This document shows, one piece after another, positions 1-8,539 of a stretch of 64,000 bases of DNA. The position numbers were made by a program, and so were the translations under genes. Positions within the stretch are counted from its first letter, which is position 1. Every line of letters begins with the position of its first letter. The stretch comes from Paraburkholderia sp. CNPSo 3274 (lineage in GTDB: Bacteria > Pseudomonadota > Gammaproteobacteria > Burkholderiales > Burkholderiaceae), in assembly GCF_024206475.1 (NCBI RefSeq), contig NZ_JAMBPR010000032.1:1-64000 (forward strand), written 5' to 3'. Below the pieces are notes generated by a model. The model saw nothing but the letters and a program-made list of their open reading frames with translations, searched no databases and was not told the DNA's origin.

Positions 1-444
1 AACGACAACCTTCGAAGCAAACGTGGCTTGCGGCAGGTTCGCCAGCGCGGCGAGCATCTGGCCGGTCTGGTTCGAATCGTCGTCAATGGCCTGCTTGCCG
101 AGGATGACCAGTTGCGGCTGTTCCTTGTCGACCAGCGCCTTCAGGAGCTTGGCGACGGCCAGCGGCTGCAGGTCTTCGTTCGACTCGATGAGGATCGCGC
201 GATCCGCGCCGATGGCCAGCGCCGTGCGCAGCGTTTCCTGCGCCTGCGTGACGCCCGCCGACACCGCGATGACTTCCGTCGCCACGCCCGCTTCCTTCAG
301 ACGCACCGCTTCTTCCACGGCGATTTCGTCGAACGGGTTCATCGACATCTTCACGTTGGCGATGTCGACGCCCGTGCCATCCGACTTCACACGAACCTTC
401 ACGTTGTAATCGACAACGCGTTTGACTGGCACAAGAATTTTCAC
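1..444 (-). CDS. etfB: Electron transfer flavoprotein beta subunit, partial (C-terminus off the window)
   Basis: This is the N-terminal 148 codons of the small ETF subunit, which carries electrons from acyl-CoA dehydrogenases to ETF-quinone oxidoreductase. The translation opens (V/M)KILVPVKRVVDYNVKV and continues with NPFDEIAVEEAVRLKE, both hallmarks of EtfB. The start is a GTG at 442-444, with a GGAGG ribosome-binding site at about 454-458; the ATG at 447-449 is out of frame. Only 23 bp separate it from the upstream CoA-transferase, so it is probably the fifth gene of the leftward beta-oxidation operon. An etfA gene would be expected beyond the left edge. The family call is secure; cotranscription is inferred from spacing. 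Confidence 0.93.
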   Translation of the reverse strand, partial: MKILVPVKRVVDYNVKVRVKSDGTGVDIANVKMSMNPFDEIAVEEAVRLKEAGVATEVIAVSAGVTQAQETLRTALAIGADRAILIESNEDLQPLAVAKLLKALVDKEQPQLVILGKQAIDDDSNQTGQMLAALANLPQATFASKVVV

Positions 445-467
445 AGCATGCCTCCATCCATAGTTAA

Positions 468-1682
468 CTAGATAACGCCTTTGTTCTTTAACTCAGCCAG
501 CTTCTCCGCCGAATAGCCGAGCATCGACTGCAAGACCTCCTGCGTGCCTTCGCCCAGTTGCGGAGGCGCGTGCCGCACGGGCATGCGTTCGCCGTCGAAG
601 CGCCACGGCGGCGCGAGCACCGGCGTCGTGCCGCTTTCGGTATGCGGATGCGGCTGCTGCGTGACGAGCCCGCCAAGCGTTGCGCGCGGCGAAAGCAGCG
701 CCTCGCGCAAGCCCGCCACTTCGCCGCACGGAATGCCAGCGCTCGCCAGCCGTTCGAGCAGCAGTTTGCGCGGGCGGCTGCCCAGTTCGCGCGTGAGTTC
801 CGGCACGAGCGTTTCGCGGTTCTGCCCGCGCAGGATGTTGGTCTTGTAGCGCGCGTCGTCGGCGAGGTCGGCGCGCTCGATCACCTCGCGGCAAAAACGC
901 TCGAACTGCGCGTTGTTGCCCACGGTGATGACGAGCGGACCGTCGGCCGCATCGAACACGCCATACGGCACGATCGACGGGTGCGCGTTGCCATAACGCG
1001 GCGGGTCCTCGCCGATCAGCAGCGCTTCGAGGCCGTAGTAAGCGGTAATCATGAGGCCGCAGTCGAACAGCGCCATCTCGATGTGGCGCCCGCGACCCGT
1101 GCGCTCGCGCTCGTAGAGCGCGGCGAGCATCGCCTGTGCGGAATACATACCCGTGAAAAGATCCACGGCTGCCACACCGAATTTGAGCGGCGGCTGGTGA
1201 GCTTCGCCGTTCATCGCCATGAGACCCGTTTCACCCTGCACGACGAGGTCGTAGCCGGGGCGTTTCGCTTCGGGTCCCGTGCGGTCGTAGCCCGAAATCG
1301 AGCAATAGATGAGACGCGGATTCTCCGCGCTCAACGGCTCATAGCCGAGCCCGAGCTTTTCCGCGCCGCCGAACTTGAAGTTCTGAATGACGATGTCACT
1401 GGTTTTCGCCAGCTCGCGCACGATCTGCTGGCCTTCGGGCGTTTGCAGATCGAGCGTGATCGAACGCTTGTTGCGATTCACGCTGTTGAAATACGCAGTC
1501 TCCGTCTTGCCGACTCGCACGCCCCAGTCGCGCGTGTCGTCGCCGCGGTCGGGATGCTCGATCTTGATGACTTCCGCGCCGAGGTCGCCGAGCACCATCG
1601 CGCTCCACGGCCCGGCCAGCACGCGCGAAAGATCCAGCACGCGCACGCCCGATAGAGGCAAGCTGTTTTTGTCCGTCTGCAT
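468..1682 (-). CDS. CaiB/BaiF family (class III) CoA-transferase
   Basis: The product is a 404-residue enzyme that moves CoA between a thioester and a carboxylic acid. The N-terminal LSGVRVLDLSRVLAGPWSAM segment is the typical opening of family III CoA-transferases. The conserved VDLFTGMYSA segment in the middle contains the probable catalytic Asp. I chose the ATG at 1682, preceded by AGGAG at 9-nt spacing, over the longer frame from 1745, which would overlap the dehydrogenase gene. It is the fourth gene of the operon starting at 6224. Here it probably activates the substrate acid that the neighbouring dehydrogenases oxidise. The substrate cannot be read from sequence; a dicarboxylate or an aromatic-ring-cleavage product is plausible. 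Confidence 0.9.
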   Translation of the reverse strand: MQTDKNSLPLSGVRVLDLSRVLAGPWSAMVLGDLGAEVIKIEHPDRGDDTRDWGVRVGKTETAYFNSVNRNKRSITLDLQTPEGQQIVRELAKTSDIVIQNFKFGGAEKLGLGYEPLSAENPRLIYCSISGYDRTGPEAKRPGYDLVVQGETGLMAMNGEAHQPPLKFGVAAVDLFTGMYSAQAMLAALYERERTGRGRHIEMALFDCGLMITAYYGLEALLIGEDPPRYGNAHPSIVPYGVFDAADGPLVITVGNNAQFERFCREVIERADLADDARYKTNILRGQNRETLVPELTRELGSRPRKLLLERLASAGIPCGEVAGLREALLSPRATLGGLVTQQPHPHTESGTTPVLAPPWRFDGERMPVRHAPPQLGEGTQEVLQSMLGYSAEKLAELKNKGVI

Positions 1683-1741
1683 CAACAGGTACTCCTGGTT
1701 CGTTGTCGGGGCAACTGTACGCAGTCGCCCCACCTCGTGGC

Positions 1742-2878
1742 TCACGCCGCCTCACGCCCCAATGCGATGTAGCGCGCGAGATGATGATCCTCGTCGCCGA
1801 GTTGATGATCGATCATCACGAGCCGCTTTGCATAGTGCGCGAGCGGCAATTCCCACGTCATGCCAATGCCGCCATGCAGCTGGATCGCTTCTTCGGCCAC
1901 GCGCGCGCCGATGCGCCCGATCGTATACTTGGCGGCCGAAAGCGCACGTTCGCGCGGCGCGCGCGGCGCGTCGATCGCCGCTGCCGCGTTGATGACCGCC
2001 GAGCGCGCCTGCTCGATTTCGAGCAGCACGTCCGCCATGCGATGCTGCAGCGCCTGGAAGCTGCCGATGGGCGCACCGAACTGCTTGCGCGTGCGCAGGT
2101 ATTCGAGCGTGAAGTCGCGCGCGATATCCATCGCGCCCACGGCCTCCGATGCGAGCGCGACGATGCCGTATCCGCGTCCATGTTCGAGCGTCGCGAAGCC
2201 GCTGCCGAGCGCGCCGACGAGCGCATCGGCATTCACCTTCACGTTGTCGAGCGCCACTTCCGCTGCGCGGCCGCCGTCGATCTTGCGGTAGCCACGCAAG
2301 CTCACGCCCGCTGCATTGCGCGGCACGAGGAAGAGGGAGATGCCTGCTTCGGCGAATTCATCACCGGAGGTACGCGCCGAAACGAGCAGCACATCGGCTT
2401 GTTCGGCATGCTGTACGACGCCTTTCGCGCCTTGCAGTACCCAGCCATCACCGCTTTTCTCCGCGCGCGTCGCAACGCGTGCGTCCTCGTAGTGCGAACC
2501 CGGCTCGTCGTGGGCGAGCGCGGCGATTTGTGAGCCGTCGATGAACGATGCAATGCGAGCGCGCTGCGACTCGCTGCCCGCGTGGGCGAGCGCACGGCCA
2601 ACGATCAGCGTATCGAGGAACGGCTCGACCACGAGTCCGCGCCCGAGCGCTTCGAACACCACGGCGACATCGAAGCCCGCGCCGCCAAAGCCGCCTTCGG
2701 CCTCGTCGAACAGCGCGCCGATCACGCCGAGTTCGGCGAAGCGCTGCCACATGTCCGCGCTAAAGCCTTCGTTGGAGCGCGCGATTGTATCGCGCGTATT
2801 GAAACTGTATTGCTCCGTGACGAAGCGATTGAGCGTATCCGCAAGCATGCGGCGGTCTTCAGTATGCTGGAAGTCCAT
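1742..2878 (-). CDS. Acyl-CoA dehydrogenase, PimD-like small subunit
   Basis: This FAD-dependent acyl-CoA dehydrogenase has 378 residues. It starts MDFQHTEDRRMLADTLNRF and carries the C-terminal family signature LHGGIGMTWELPLAHYAKRL near residue 345. The length and N-terminus resemble the small subunit of two-component dehydrogenases such as pimeloyl-CoA dehydrogenase of Rhodopseudomonas. It lies 10 bp downstream of the large-subunit gene, so the two probably form a heteromer that introduces the alpha-beta double bond and passes electrons to ETF. The pimeloyl-CoA assignment is by family resemblance only; related pairs act on other dicarboxylyl or branched acyl-CoAs. Confidence 0.9.
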   Translation of the reverse strand: MDFQHTEDRRMLADTLNRFVTEQYSFNTRDTIARSNEGFSADMWQRFAELGVIGALFDEAEGGFGGAGFDVAVVFEALGRGLVVEPFLDTLIVGRALAHAGSESQRARIASFIDGSQIAALAHDEPGSHYEDARVATRAEKSGDGWVLQGAKGVVQHAEQADVLLVSARTSGDEFAEAGISLFLVPRNAAGVSLRGYRKIDGGRAAEVALDNVKVNADALVGALGSGFATLEHGRGYGIVALASEAVGAMDIARDFTLEYLRTRKQFGAPIGSFQALQHRMADVLLEIEQARSAVINAAAAIDAPRAPRERALSAAKYTIGRIGARVAEEAIQLHGGIGMTWELPLAHYAKRLVMIDHQLGDEDHHLARYIALGREAA

Positions 2879-2888
2879 GGCGTGCCTC

Positions 2889-4085
2889 TCAAAGCCCGAG
2901 AATCATCTTGGAGATGATGTTCTTCTGAATTTCGTTGGAGCCGCCGAAAATCGACAGCTTGCGGTTGTTGAAGTATTGCGCGGCGGCGCTGGCGGCCCCG
3001 TCGGGGCCGATTGCCTCGCCCGCATCACCTGCTTCGAGCGCTTCTTCGACGAACGGCGCGGCATACGGTCCCATCGCGCGGCGCAGCAGCGAGGCGATCT
3101 CCTGGCGGATCTCGGTGCCGCGAATCTTGAGCATCGAGCTTTCCGCACCGGGTACCCCGCCGCCCGCCACGGCAGCGATCACGCGCAGGTTCGTCGTCTT
3201 CATGTTCTCCAGATCGATTTCGACCTTTGCAACGCGCGCCGCAAATTGCCGATCTTCTGCGAGCGGCTTGCCGTTGCGCGTGATTGTCTGCGCGGCGCGC
3301 TTCAGGCGCGCGAGCGCCGCCACCGAAAAGCCCACGCCCGCGATATTCGTGCGCTCATACGTGAGCAGATATTTCGCGTAGGTCCAGCCCCTGTTTTCTT
3401 CGCCAACCATGTTCGCCACCGGCACGCGCACGTCGGTGAAGAACACTTCGTTCACCTCATGTTCGCCGTCGAGCGTGATGATAGGGCGAACCTCGATGCC
3501 CGGCGTGTTCATGTCGATCAGCAGGAAGCTGATACCTTCCTGCTTGCGCACGTCGGTGGCGGTGCGCACGAGGCAGAAAATCATGTTCGCGTAGTGGCCG
3601 AGCGTGGTCCACGTTTTCTGGCCGTTCACCACGTAGTGGTCGCCCTCACGAATGGCAGTCGTGCGCACCGAGGCGAGGTCCGAGCCCGCCCCCGGTTCCG
3701 AATAGCCCTGGCACCACCAGTCCGAGCCGTCGAGAATGCGCGGCAGCCAGTAGCGCTTTTGCGCCTCGCTGCCGTACTTGATGAGCACGGGCCCGAGCAT
3801 GTTCACGCCGAACGGCACGATGCGCGGCGCGCCTGCAATCGCGCATTCGTTCTCGAAGATGAACTTCTGCACGGCGGTCCAGCCGGGACCGCCGTATTCC
3901 TGCGGCCAGTGATTCGCGAGCCAGCCTTTTTCGTGGAGGATGGCGTGCCATTGCGCCATGTCGTCGCGCGTGAGGTGCCGGCCGTTGCTCACCTTGCTGG
4001 CAAGGCGCTGTGGCAGACGGTCATGCAGGAACGCGAGCACTTCGCTGCGAAACGCTTCTTCTTCGGCGGTGAATTTGAGGTCCAT
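2889..4085 (-). CDS. Acyl-CoA dehydrogenase, PimC-like large subunit
   Basis: The product is 398 residues and starts MDLKFTAEEEAFRSEVLAFL. Acyl-CoA dehydrogenase signature 1 appears as WWCQGYSEPGAGSDLASVRT (residues about 120-140), and the C-terminal FAD-contact region reads GGSNEIQKNIISKMILGL. It is paired with the small-subunit gene 10 bp downstream and lies 15 bp after the multifunctional hydratase/dehydrogenase gene, so all belong to one transcription unit. Within the pathway it catalyses the first oxidation, with ETF as electron acceptor; an ETF subunit gene closes the same gene run. The exact acyl-CoA is unknown. Confidence 0.92.
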   Translation of the reverse strand: MDLKFTAEEEAFRSEVLAFLHDRLPQRLASKVSNGRHLTRDDMAQWHAILHEKGWLANHWPQEYGGPGWTAVQKFIFENECAIAGAPRIVPFGVNMLGPVLIKYGSEAQKRYWLPRILDGSDWWCQGYSEPGAGSDLASVRTTAIREGDHYVVNGQKTWTTLGHYANMIFCLVRTATDVRKQEGISFLLIDMNTPGIEVRPIITLDGEHEVNEVFFTDVRVPVANMVGEENRGWTYAKYLLTYERTNIAGVGFSVAALARLKRAAQTITRNGKPLAEDRQFAARVAKVEIDLENMKTTNLRVIAAVAGGGVPGAESSMLKIRGTEIRQEIASLLRRAMGPYAAPFVEEALEAGDAGEAIGPDGAASAAAQYFNNRKLSIFGGSNEIQKNIISKMILGL

Positions 4086-4100
4086 GTGTGAAAAGCTCCT

Positions 4101-6224
4101 TCAGGCCGATTGATTGAGGCTCGCGAAATTCTCGCCGCGCTCGACCAGTTCGACGAGCAGCGGCGAAGGACGCCAGAACAGCGGATCTTCCTTCGCATAC
4201 TCGCGGATATCGGCGAGCACGTTGGCGAGGCCCACGGTATCGGCGTACGCCATCGGGCCGCCGCGATAGCGCGGGAAGCCGTAGCCGTAGAGCAGCGTGA
4301 CATCCACATCGAGCGGGCGCAGTGCGATCTTTTCATGCACGACGTTCGCGCCTTCGTTGATCATCGCAGCCATGTAGCGGCGCATGATCGCTTCGTCGCT
4401 GAAGCTGCGCGGCTCGATGCCGGCGCGCTCGCGCTCGGTGCGGATGATGGCCTCGACTTCGGGGTCGGGCGTGCCCGTGCGTGCGCCTTCCGGGTAGAGA
4501 TAGAAGCCGCGGCCCGTCTTCTGGCCGAACCAGCCGCGCTCGCAAATGCGGTCGGCGATCTGCACGTAGCGCGCCTTCGGGTCGCGCGTGGCGGCGCGGC
4601 GCTTGCGCGTGGCCCAGCCGATGTCGCCGCCCGCGAGATCGACCACCTGGTACGGGCCCATTGGGAAGCCGAAGTCGCGCACCGCCTTGTCGATCTGGTA
4701 CGGCGAAGCGCCGTCTTCCATCAGATGATCCGCAGCGGTGCGGAACACCGCGAGAATGCGGTTGCCGATGAAGCCGTCGCATACGCCGGCGCGCACGGGC
4801 ACCTTGCGCAGCTTCTTCGCCAGCTCGAACGCCGTGGCGACCACGTCGGCGCTCACCTGCTTCGGCACCACGATTTCGAGCAGCTTCATGATGTTGGCGG
4901 GCGAGAAGAAGTGCAGGCCCACTACGTCCTGCGGGCGTTTGATGCTGGCGGCAATGACGTCGATGTCGAGATACGAGGTATTGGTCGCGAGCACGGCGCC
5001 GGGCTTGCACACGCGGTCGAGTTCGGCGAACACGGCCTGTTTCACGGCCATGTCCTCGAACACGGCTTCGATGACGAGATCGGTGTTCGCGAGCGCATCG
5101 TACGAGGTGCTGCCGCTGAAGCGCGCGAGGATCTGTGCTTTCGCTTCGGGCTTCATGCGGCCCTTGGCGATGAGGCCGTCGTAGACCTTTTCCACATGTG
5201 CACGGCCGCGCGCAAGCGAGGCGTCGTCGCGCTCGATCATCGTCACCGGCAGGCCCGCGTCGAGCACGGCCACGGCAATGCCCGCGCCCATCGTGCCGCC
5301 GCCGATCACGCCGACGGTTTCGATCGCGCGCGGCTTCGCGCTCTTCGTTTCAGGGGCCTTCTGCACTTCGCGCTCAGCGAAGAATGCGTGCACGAGACCC
5401 GCGCGCTGCGGGCTTTCGAGGCATTCGAGGAACTGCTTGCGCTCGAAGCGCAAGCCTTCGTCGAACGAAAGATCGAGCGCGGCCTGCACGCAATCGACGA
5501 TCTTCAGCGGCGAAAAGAGGCCACGCGACTTCTTCGCGGTGTCGGCGCGCGCGGCGTCGATCGCGGCTTGCGCTTGAGCGCGGTCGGCGAGCGCCTGGGC
5601 GTCGCGCGTGCGTCGCACCGGCGTATGGCCCGCGAGCATTTCCTGCGCGTAGGCGAGCCCTTCGGCGAGAATGTCGTCGCTCGCGCCCACCCGGTCGAAG
5701 AGGCCGAGCTTGTGTGCTTCCTGCGCGCTCGCGTGACGGCCGCTCAGCATGAGCGAGAGCGACGCTTCGGCGCCGATTAGGCGCGGCGTGCGTTGCGTGC
5801 CGCCTGCGCCGGGCAGCAGGCCCAGTTGCACTTCGGGCAGGCCGAGTTTCGCGCCCGCCACGGCGAGCCTGTAGTGCGCCGCGAGTGCCACTTCGAGGCC
5901 GCCGCCGAGCGCCGCGCCATGAATGGCGGCGATCACCGGCTTGTGGCAGGCCTCGATGCGGTTGCACACGTCGGGCAGCGCGGGCGGCTGCGGTGGCTTG
6001 CCGAACTCGCGGATGTCCGCGCCGGCTATGAAATTGCGCCCCGCGCCGACGATCAGCACGGCCTGCACGGCATCGTTCGCCTCGGCATGCTCGATGGCGG
6101 CCGCGAGGCCGCGGCGCACGTCCACGCCCAGCGCGTTGACGGGCGGATTGTCCACGGTGACGAGCAGCACCTTGCCGCGCAGTTCGTGAGTGACGGGGGA
6201 GGCGTTCACGGGATCGGATGCCAT
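4101..6224 (-). CDS. Bifunctional enoyl-CoA hydratase / 3-hydroxyacyl-CoA dehydrogenase (PimF/FadJ type)
   Basis: A 707-residue fusion that performs hydration and the second oxidation of beta-oxidation. Residues 10-200 form a crotonase domain with both catalytic glutamates visible: E111 in GGGLEVAL and E131 in LGLPEVQLG. From about 301 the NAD-binding 3-hydroxyacyl-CoA dehydrogenase begins with GGGTMGAG (308-315); the catalytic His is H438 in VVGLHFFSPAN. The start is the ATG at 6224 with a GGAGA site upstream; the open frame continuing to 6998 is antisense to the LysR gene and not used. It is the first gene of the leftward operon. No thiolase follows inside the window. Confidence 0.94.
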   Translation of the reverse strand: MASDPVNASPVTHELRGKVLLVTVDNPPVNALGVDVRRGLAAAIEHAEANDAVQAVLIVGAGRNFIAGADIREFGKPPQPPALPDVCNRIEACHKPVIAAIHGAALGGGLEVALAAHYRLAVAGAKLGLPEVQLGLLPGAGGTQRTPRLIGAEASLSLMLSGRHASAQEAHKLGLFDRVGASDDILAEGLAYAQEMLAGHTPVRRTRDAQALADRAQAQAAIDAARADTAKKSRGLFSPLKIVDCVQAALDLSFDEGLRFERKQFLECLESPQRAGLVHAFFAEREVQKAPETKSAKPRAIETVGVIGGGTMGAGIAVAVLDAGLPVTMIERDDASLARGRAHVEKVYDGLIAKGRMKPEAKAQILARFSGSTSYDALANTDLVIEAVFEDMAVKQAVFAELDRVCKPGAVLATNTSYLDIDVIAASIKRPQDVVGLHFFSPANIMKLLEIVVPKQVSADVVATAFELAKKLRKVPVRAGVCDGFIGNRILAVFRTAADHLMEDGASPYQIDKAVRDFGFPMGPYQVVDLAGGDIGWATRKRRAATRDPKARYVQIADRICERGWFGQKTGRGFYLYPEGARTGTPDPEVEAIIRTERERAGIEPRSFSDEAIMRRYMAAMINEGANVVHEKIALRPLDVDVTLLYGYGFPRYRGGPMAYADTVGLANVLADIREYAKEDPLFWRPSPLLVELVERGENFASLNQSA

Positions 6225-6371
6225 GGCGATGCTGTCTCCATAATGAGGGCTGGACTGGCGGACCAGACGGTAATCTTTCATGTTCGCGTCGATTCTCGGC
6301 GCGTCAGGAGTAATTGACAATCCCATCGCTCGTTGACAGACTGTCAAAATATCTTTGACAGTGGATGTGCC
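6225..6371. promoter_or_regulatory. Divergent promoter region with LysR-type palindromic operator
   Basis: The 147-bp gap between the beta-oxidation operon and its divergent LysR gene contains a perfect 15-bp inverted repeat TTGACAG-A-CTGTCAA at 6333-6347. It fits the T-N11-A pattern of LysR boxes. Further TTGACA half-sites occur at 6314-6319 and 6355-6360. Three related half-sites in a row suit a tetrameric LysR regulator acting on both promoters. Binding is inferred from position and symmetry. Confidence 0.6.
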
Positions 6372-7280
6372 ATGGACGTCAATGCGCTGACCCTGCTCGT
6401 CGAGATTCTCGACGCGGGCAACCTGAGCGAGGCGGCGCGCCGGCTCAAGATGAGCCGCGCGAACGTCAGCTACCACCTCAACCACCTGGAGAAGTCGATC
6501 GGCCTGCAGCTCGTGCGCCGCACCACGCGCCGTGTCGAACCGACCGAAATCGGCCTGAAGCTCTACGAGCACGGCCGCGCGATCCAGAACGCGCTGCTCG
6601 CCGCGCGCGAATCGGTCTCCACCCTCGGCCAGAGCTTGCAGGGGCGCGTGCGGCTTTCGGTGCCGAGCGGCTACGGGCAGCTCGTGATGTCGGACTGGCT
6701 CATCCAGTTCAAGCGGATGTACCCCGGCATCGTGCTCGACGTGATGTTCGAAAATCGCGTCGAAGACCTGCTGCGCGACGAAGTCGATATTGCCGTGCGC
6801 GTGATGCACGAGCCGCCGCAGAATCTCGTGGCGCGCGATATGGGGCCGGTGAAGTACATCGCGTGTGCGTGCACGGAATGGGCTGAAAAGCACGGCATGC
6901 CGCAAACGCTGGAAGATCTGGCGCGCGCGCCCGTCATCACGGCAACGGTGGTGGGGCGGCAATTGCGCCTTGCGGGCTATCTGAACGAGGACCGGCACGA
7001 GGTGTTGCTCGAGCCCTCGATTATTTCGGAAAACTTTCTATTTTTGCGCCAGTCGATTCTCGCGGGACTCGGCGTGGGCATCGTGCCCGACTACGTGATG
7101 CACGACGACATTCGCCAGGGCGCTGCCGTGACGTCGCTCGACGCGTGGCGCTTGAGTATTTTCGGCACACATATGTACATGCTCTATATGCCGAACCGCC
7201 ACCACACGCGGGCGGCGTCTACCTTCATCGATTACGTGCTGGGCGAGGCCCGCAAGACCGGGCGCGGCGCGGCCGCGTGA
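6372..7280 (+). CDS. LysR family transcriptional regulator of the adjacent beta-oxidation operon
   Basis: The product has 302 residues. The N-terminal winged helix-turn-helix reads VEILDAGNLSEAARRLKMSR followed by ANVSYHLNHLEKSIG, matching the LysR pattern; a periplasmic-binding-like effector domain follows from about residue 90. The start is the ATG at 6372, giving the usual MDVNALTLLVEIL opening. The gene is transcribed away from the hydratase/dehydrogenase operon, the classic arrangement of a LysR activator with its target. A palindrome between the genes is the likely binding site. The inducer is unknown but is probably a CoA-ester or acid of the pathway. Confidence 0.9.
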   Translation: MDVNALTLLVEILDAGNLSEAARRLKMSRANVSYHLNHLEKSIGLQLVRRTTRRVEPTEIGLKLYEHGRAIQNALLAARESVSTLGQSLQGRVRLSVPSGYGQLVMSDWLIQFKRMYPGIVLDVMFENRVEDLLRDEVDIAVRVMHEPPQNLVARDMGPVKYIACACTEWAEKHGMPQTLEDLARAPVITATVVGRQLRLAGYLNEDRHEVLLEPSIISENFLFLRQSILAGLGVGIVPDYVMHDDIRQGAAVTSLDAWRLSIFGTHMYMLYMPNRHHTRAASTFIDYVLGEARKTGRGAAA

Positions 7281-7363
7281 GAGGCGCCGCTAGCGCGCCT
7301 TCACTCGTCCGTATTGTTCGCGAGGTTGAAGGGGGCCGACTGCGCGAAGATTCGCGCCGATAT

Positions 7364-7762
7364 TCAAGAATCCTGTGCGGCATTGTTGTCCGGGTTCGCG
7401 TCTTGCGCACGCTCGCCGCTTGCACTGGCGCCGGCGGCGTCCGGCCGTCCGCGTGTGACGGACGAAACGGCTACGCGTTGCTGGATCCCGGCCTTCGCGA
7501 GCATATGCGCGCTGATGGGCGCGGTGAGAAACAGGAACGCCGGAATCAGTACTTCGTGCAGGCTCGCGAAATTGTTGTGCGCACTGAAGTACACGACGGA
7601 GGCGAGCACGACGCCGCCTACGCCGAGTGTGGTCGATTTGGTCGGTCCGTGCAGGCGCATGTAGAAGTCGGGCAGGCGTGCAAGGCCTAGAGCGCCGATC
7701 AGCGTGAACGCGCTGCCAAGCAGGAGCAGCACGCAGACAATCACTTCGATGACGATTTGCAT
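7364..7762 (-). CDS. phaG: Mrp/Pha-type monovalent cation/H+ antiporter subunit G
   Basis: A small membrane protein of 132 residues with three predicted transmembrane helices. It contains the family segment LGLARLPDFYMRLHGPTKSTTLGVGG. The last ~35 residues form an extra hydrophilic Ala/Ser/Asp-rich tail. It is the final gene of the six-gene Mrp antiporter operon, 12 bp after subunit F. In Mrp systems every subunit is needed for Na+ or K+ export in exchange for protons. Which ion is used here cannot be told from sequence; pha is used for the fused-AB type. Confidence 0.92.
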   Translation of the reverse strand: MQIVIEVIVCVLLLLGSAFTLIGALGLARLPDFYMRLHGPTKSTTLGVGGVVLASVVYFSAHNNFASLHEVLIPAFLFLTAPISAHMLAKAGIQQRVAVSSVTRGRPDAAGASASGERAQDANPDNNAAQDS

Positions 7763-7774
7763 AGCGGACTCGCC

Positions 7775-8050
7775 CTAGTTCAGTTCGATGATGTCGCCGC
7801 GCTGCAGGTACTTCGTGAACGCGACGGTCGCCACGAACCCCATGACCGCGATGAGCAGCGCAATTTCGAAGAAGACCGTCGAGCGCAGCATGATGCCGTA
7901 GACGACGATCAGCGCGATCGCGTTGATATTGAGCGTGTCGAGCGCAACGAGCCGGTCTGGCAGCGAAGGCCCGCGCACGAGGCGCACTAGCGTGAGCAGG
8001 AACGCGAGCCCGAGGATCGCGAACGACACCGGAATGACGATGGCTAGCAT
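7775..8050 (-). CDS. phaF: Mrp/Pha-type antiporter subunit F
   Basis: A 91-residue protein with three membrane helices, opening MLAIVIPVSFAILGLAFLLTL and containing VRGPSLPDRLVALDTLNINA, the conserved core of MnhF/PhaF. The ATG at 8050 overlaps the end of the subunit E gene by 7 bp, indicating translational coupling. Longer upstream frames are antisense noise. It is part of the membrane-bound hetero-oligomeric antiporter. Confidence 0.93.
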   Translation of the reverse strand: MLAIVIPVSFAILGLAFLLTLVRLVRGPSLPDRLVALDTLNINAIALIVVYGIMLRSTVFFEIALLIAVMGFVATVAFTKYLQRGDIIELN

Positions 8051-8538
8051 GCGAAGATCTCCATGAGCGGGGCTTCGTAACGGGACTTGATCAAGGCGAC
8101 GAGCGCGGCTTCGTCTTCGAGATCGAGCACGTGCACGACGAGCCGCCTGCGGTCGTCGGAGAGCTCGGCGCACAGCGTGCCGGGGCTCAGCGAGACGATG
8201 CTGATGAGCGCCGAAAGCGCGATTTCGTGGGTGCTGTCGAGCGGCACGTCGATGAAGGTGGGGCGCAGGCGCTTCGTCGGGCCAAGCACGAGCAACGCGA
8301 CTTCGAGATTCGCCACGAGGATGTCGTAGAGCACATGCCCTAAGAGCCGCACGAGCAGCCACGGTTTGCCGAAGCGTACGGGCGTAAGCCACAGCCCTTC
8401 GCCCACGCGGTAGGCGATGGCGGTCCCGAGCACGAGTCCAAGGAGCAGGTTGCCCGGCGACACGTCGTTCATCAGCAATACCCAGCATACGAGCAGCACG
8501 ACGGTGAGCCAGGGGTGCGGAAAGAGCCTCTTGAGCAT
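8044..8538 (-). CDS. phaE: Mrp/Pha-type antiporter subunit E
   Basis: A 164-residue protein with two N-terminal membrane helices (about residues 11-46) followed by a cytoplasmic domain containing HEIALSALISIVSLSPGT, the conserved stretch of MnhE/PhaE. The start ATG is at 8538, one base after the stop of subunit D. Its 3' end overlaps the subunit F start. It probably helps assemble the antiporter complex. Confidence 0.93.
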   Translation of the reverse strand: MLKRLFPHPWLTVVLLVCWVLLMNDVSPGNLLLGLVLGTAIAYRVGEGLWLTPVRFGKPWLLVRLLGHVLYDILVANLEVALLVLGPTKRLRPTFIDVPLDSTHEIALSALISIVSLSPGTLCAELSDDRRRLVVHVLDLEDEAALVALIKSRYEAPLMEIFAC

Positions 8539-8539
8539 G

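Noticed and set aside
4101..6998. A single 965-residue leftward frame
   Set aside because: The N-terminal 258 residues are antisense to the LysR gene and have no family resemblance. The real start with a ribosome-binding site is at 6224.
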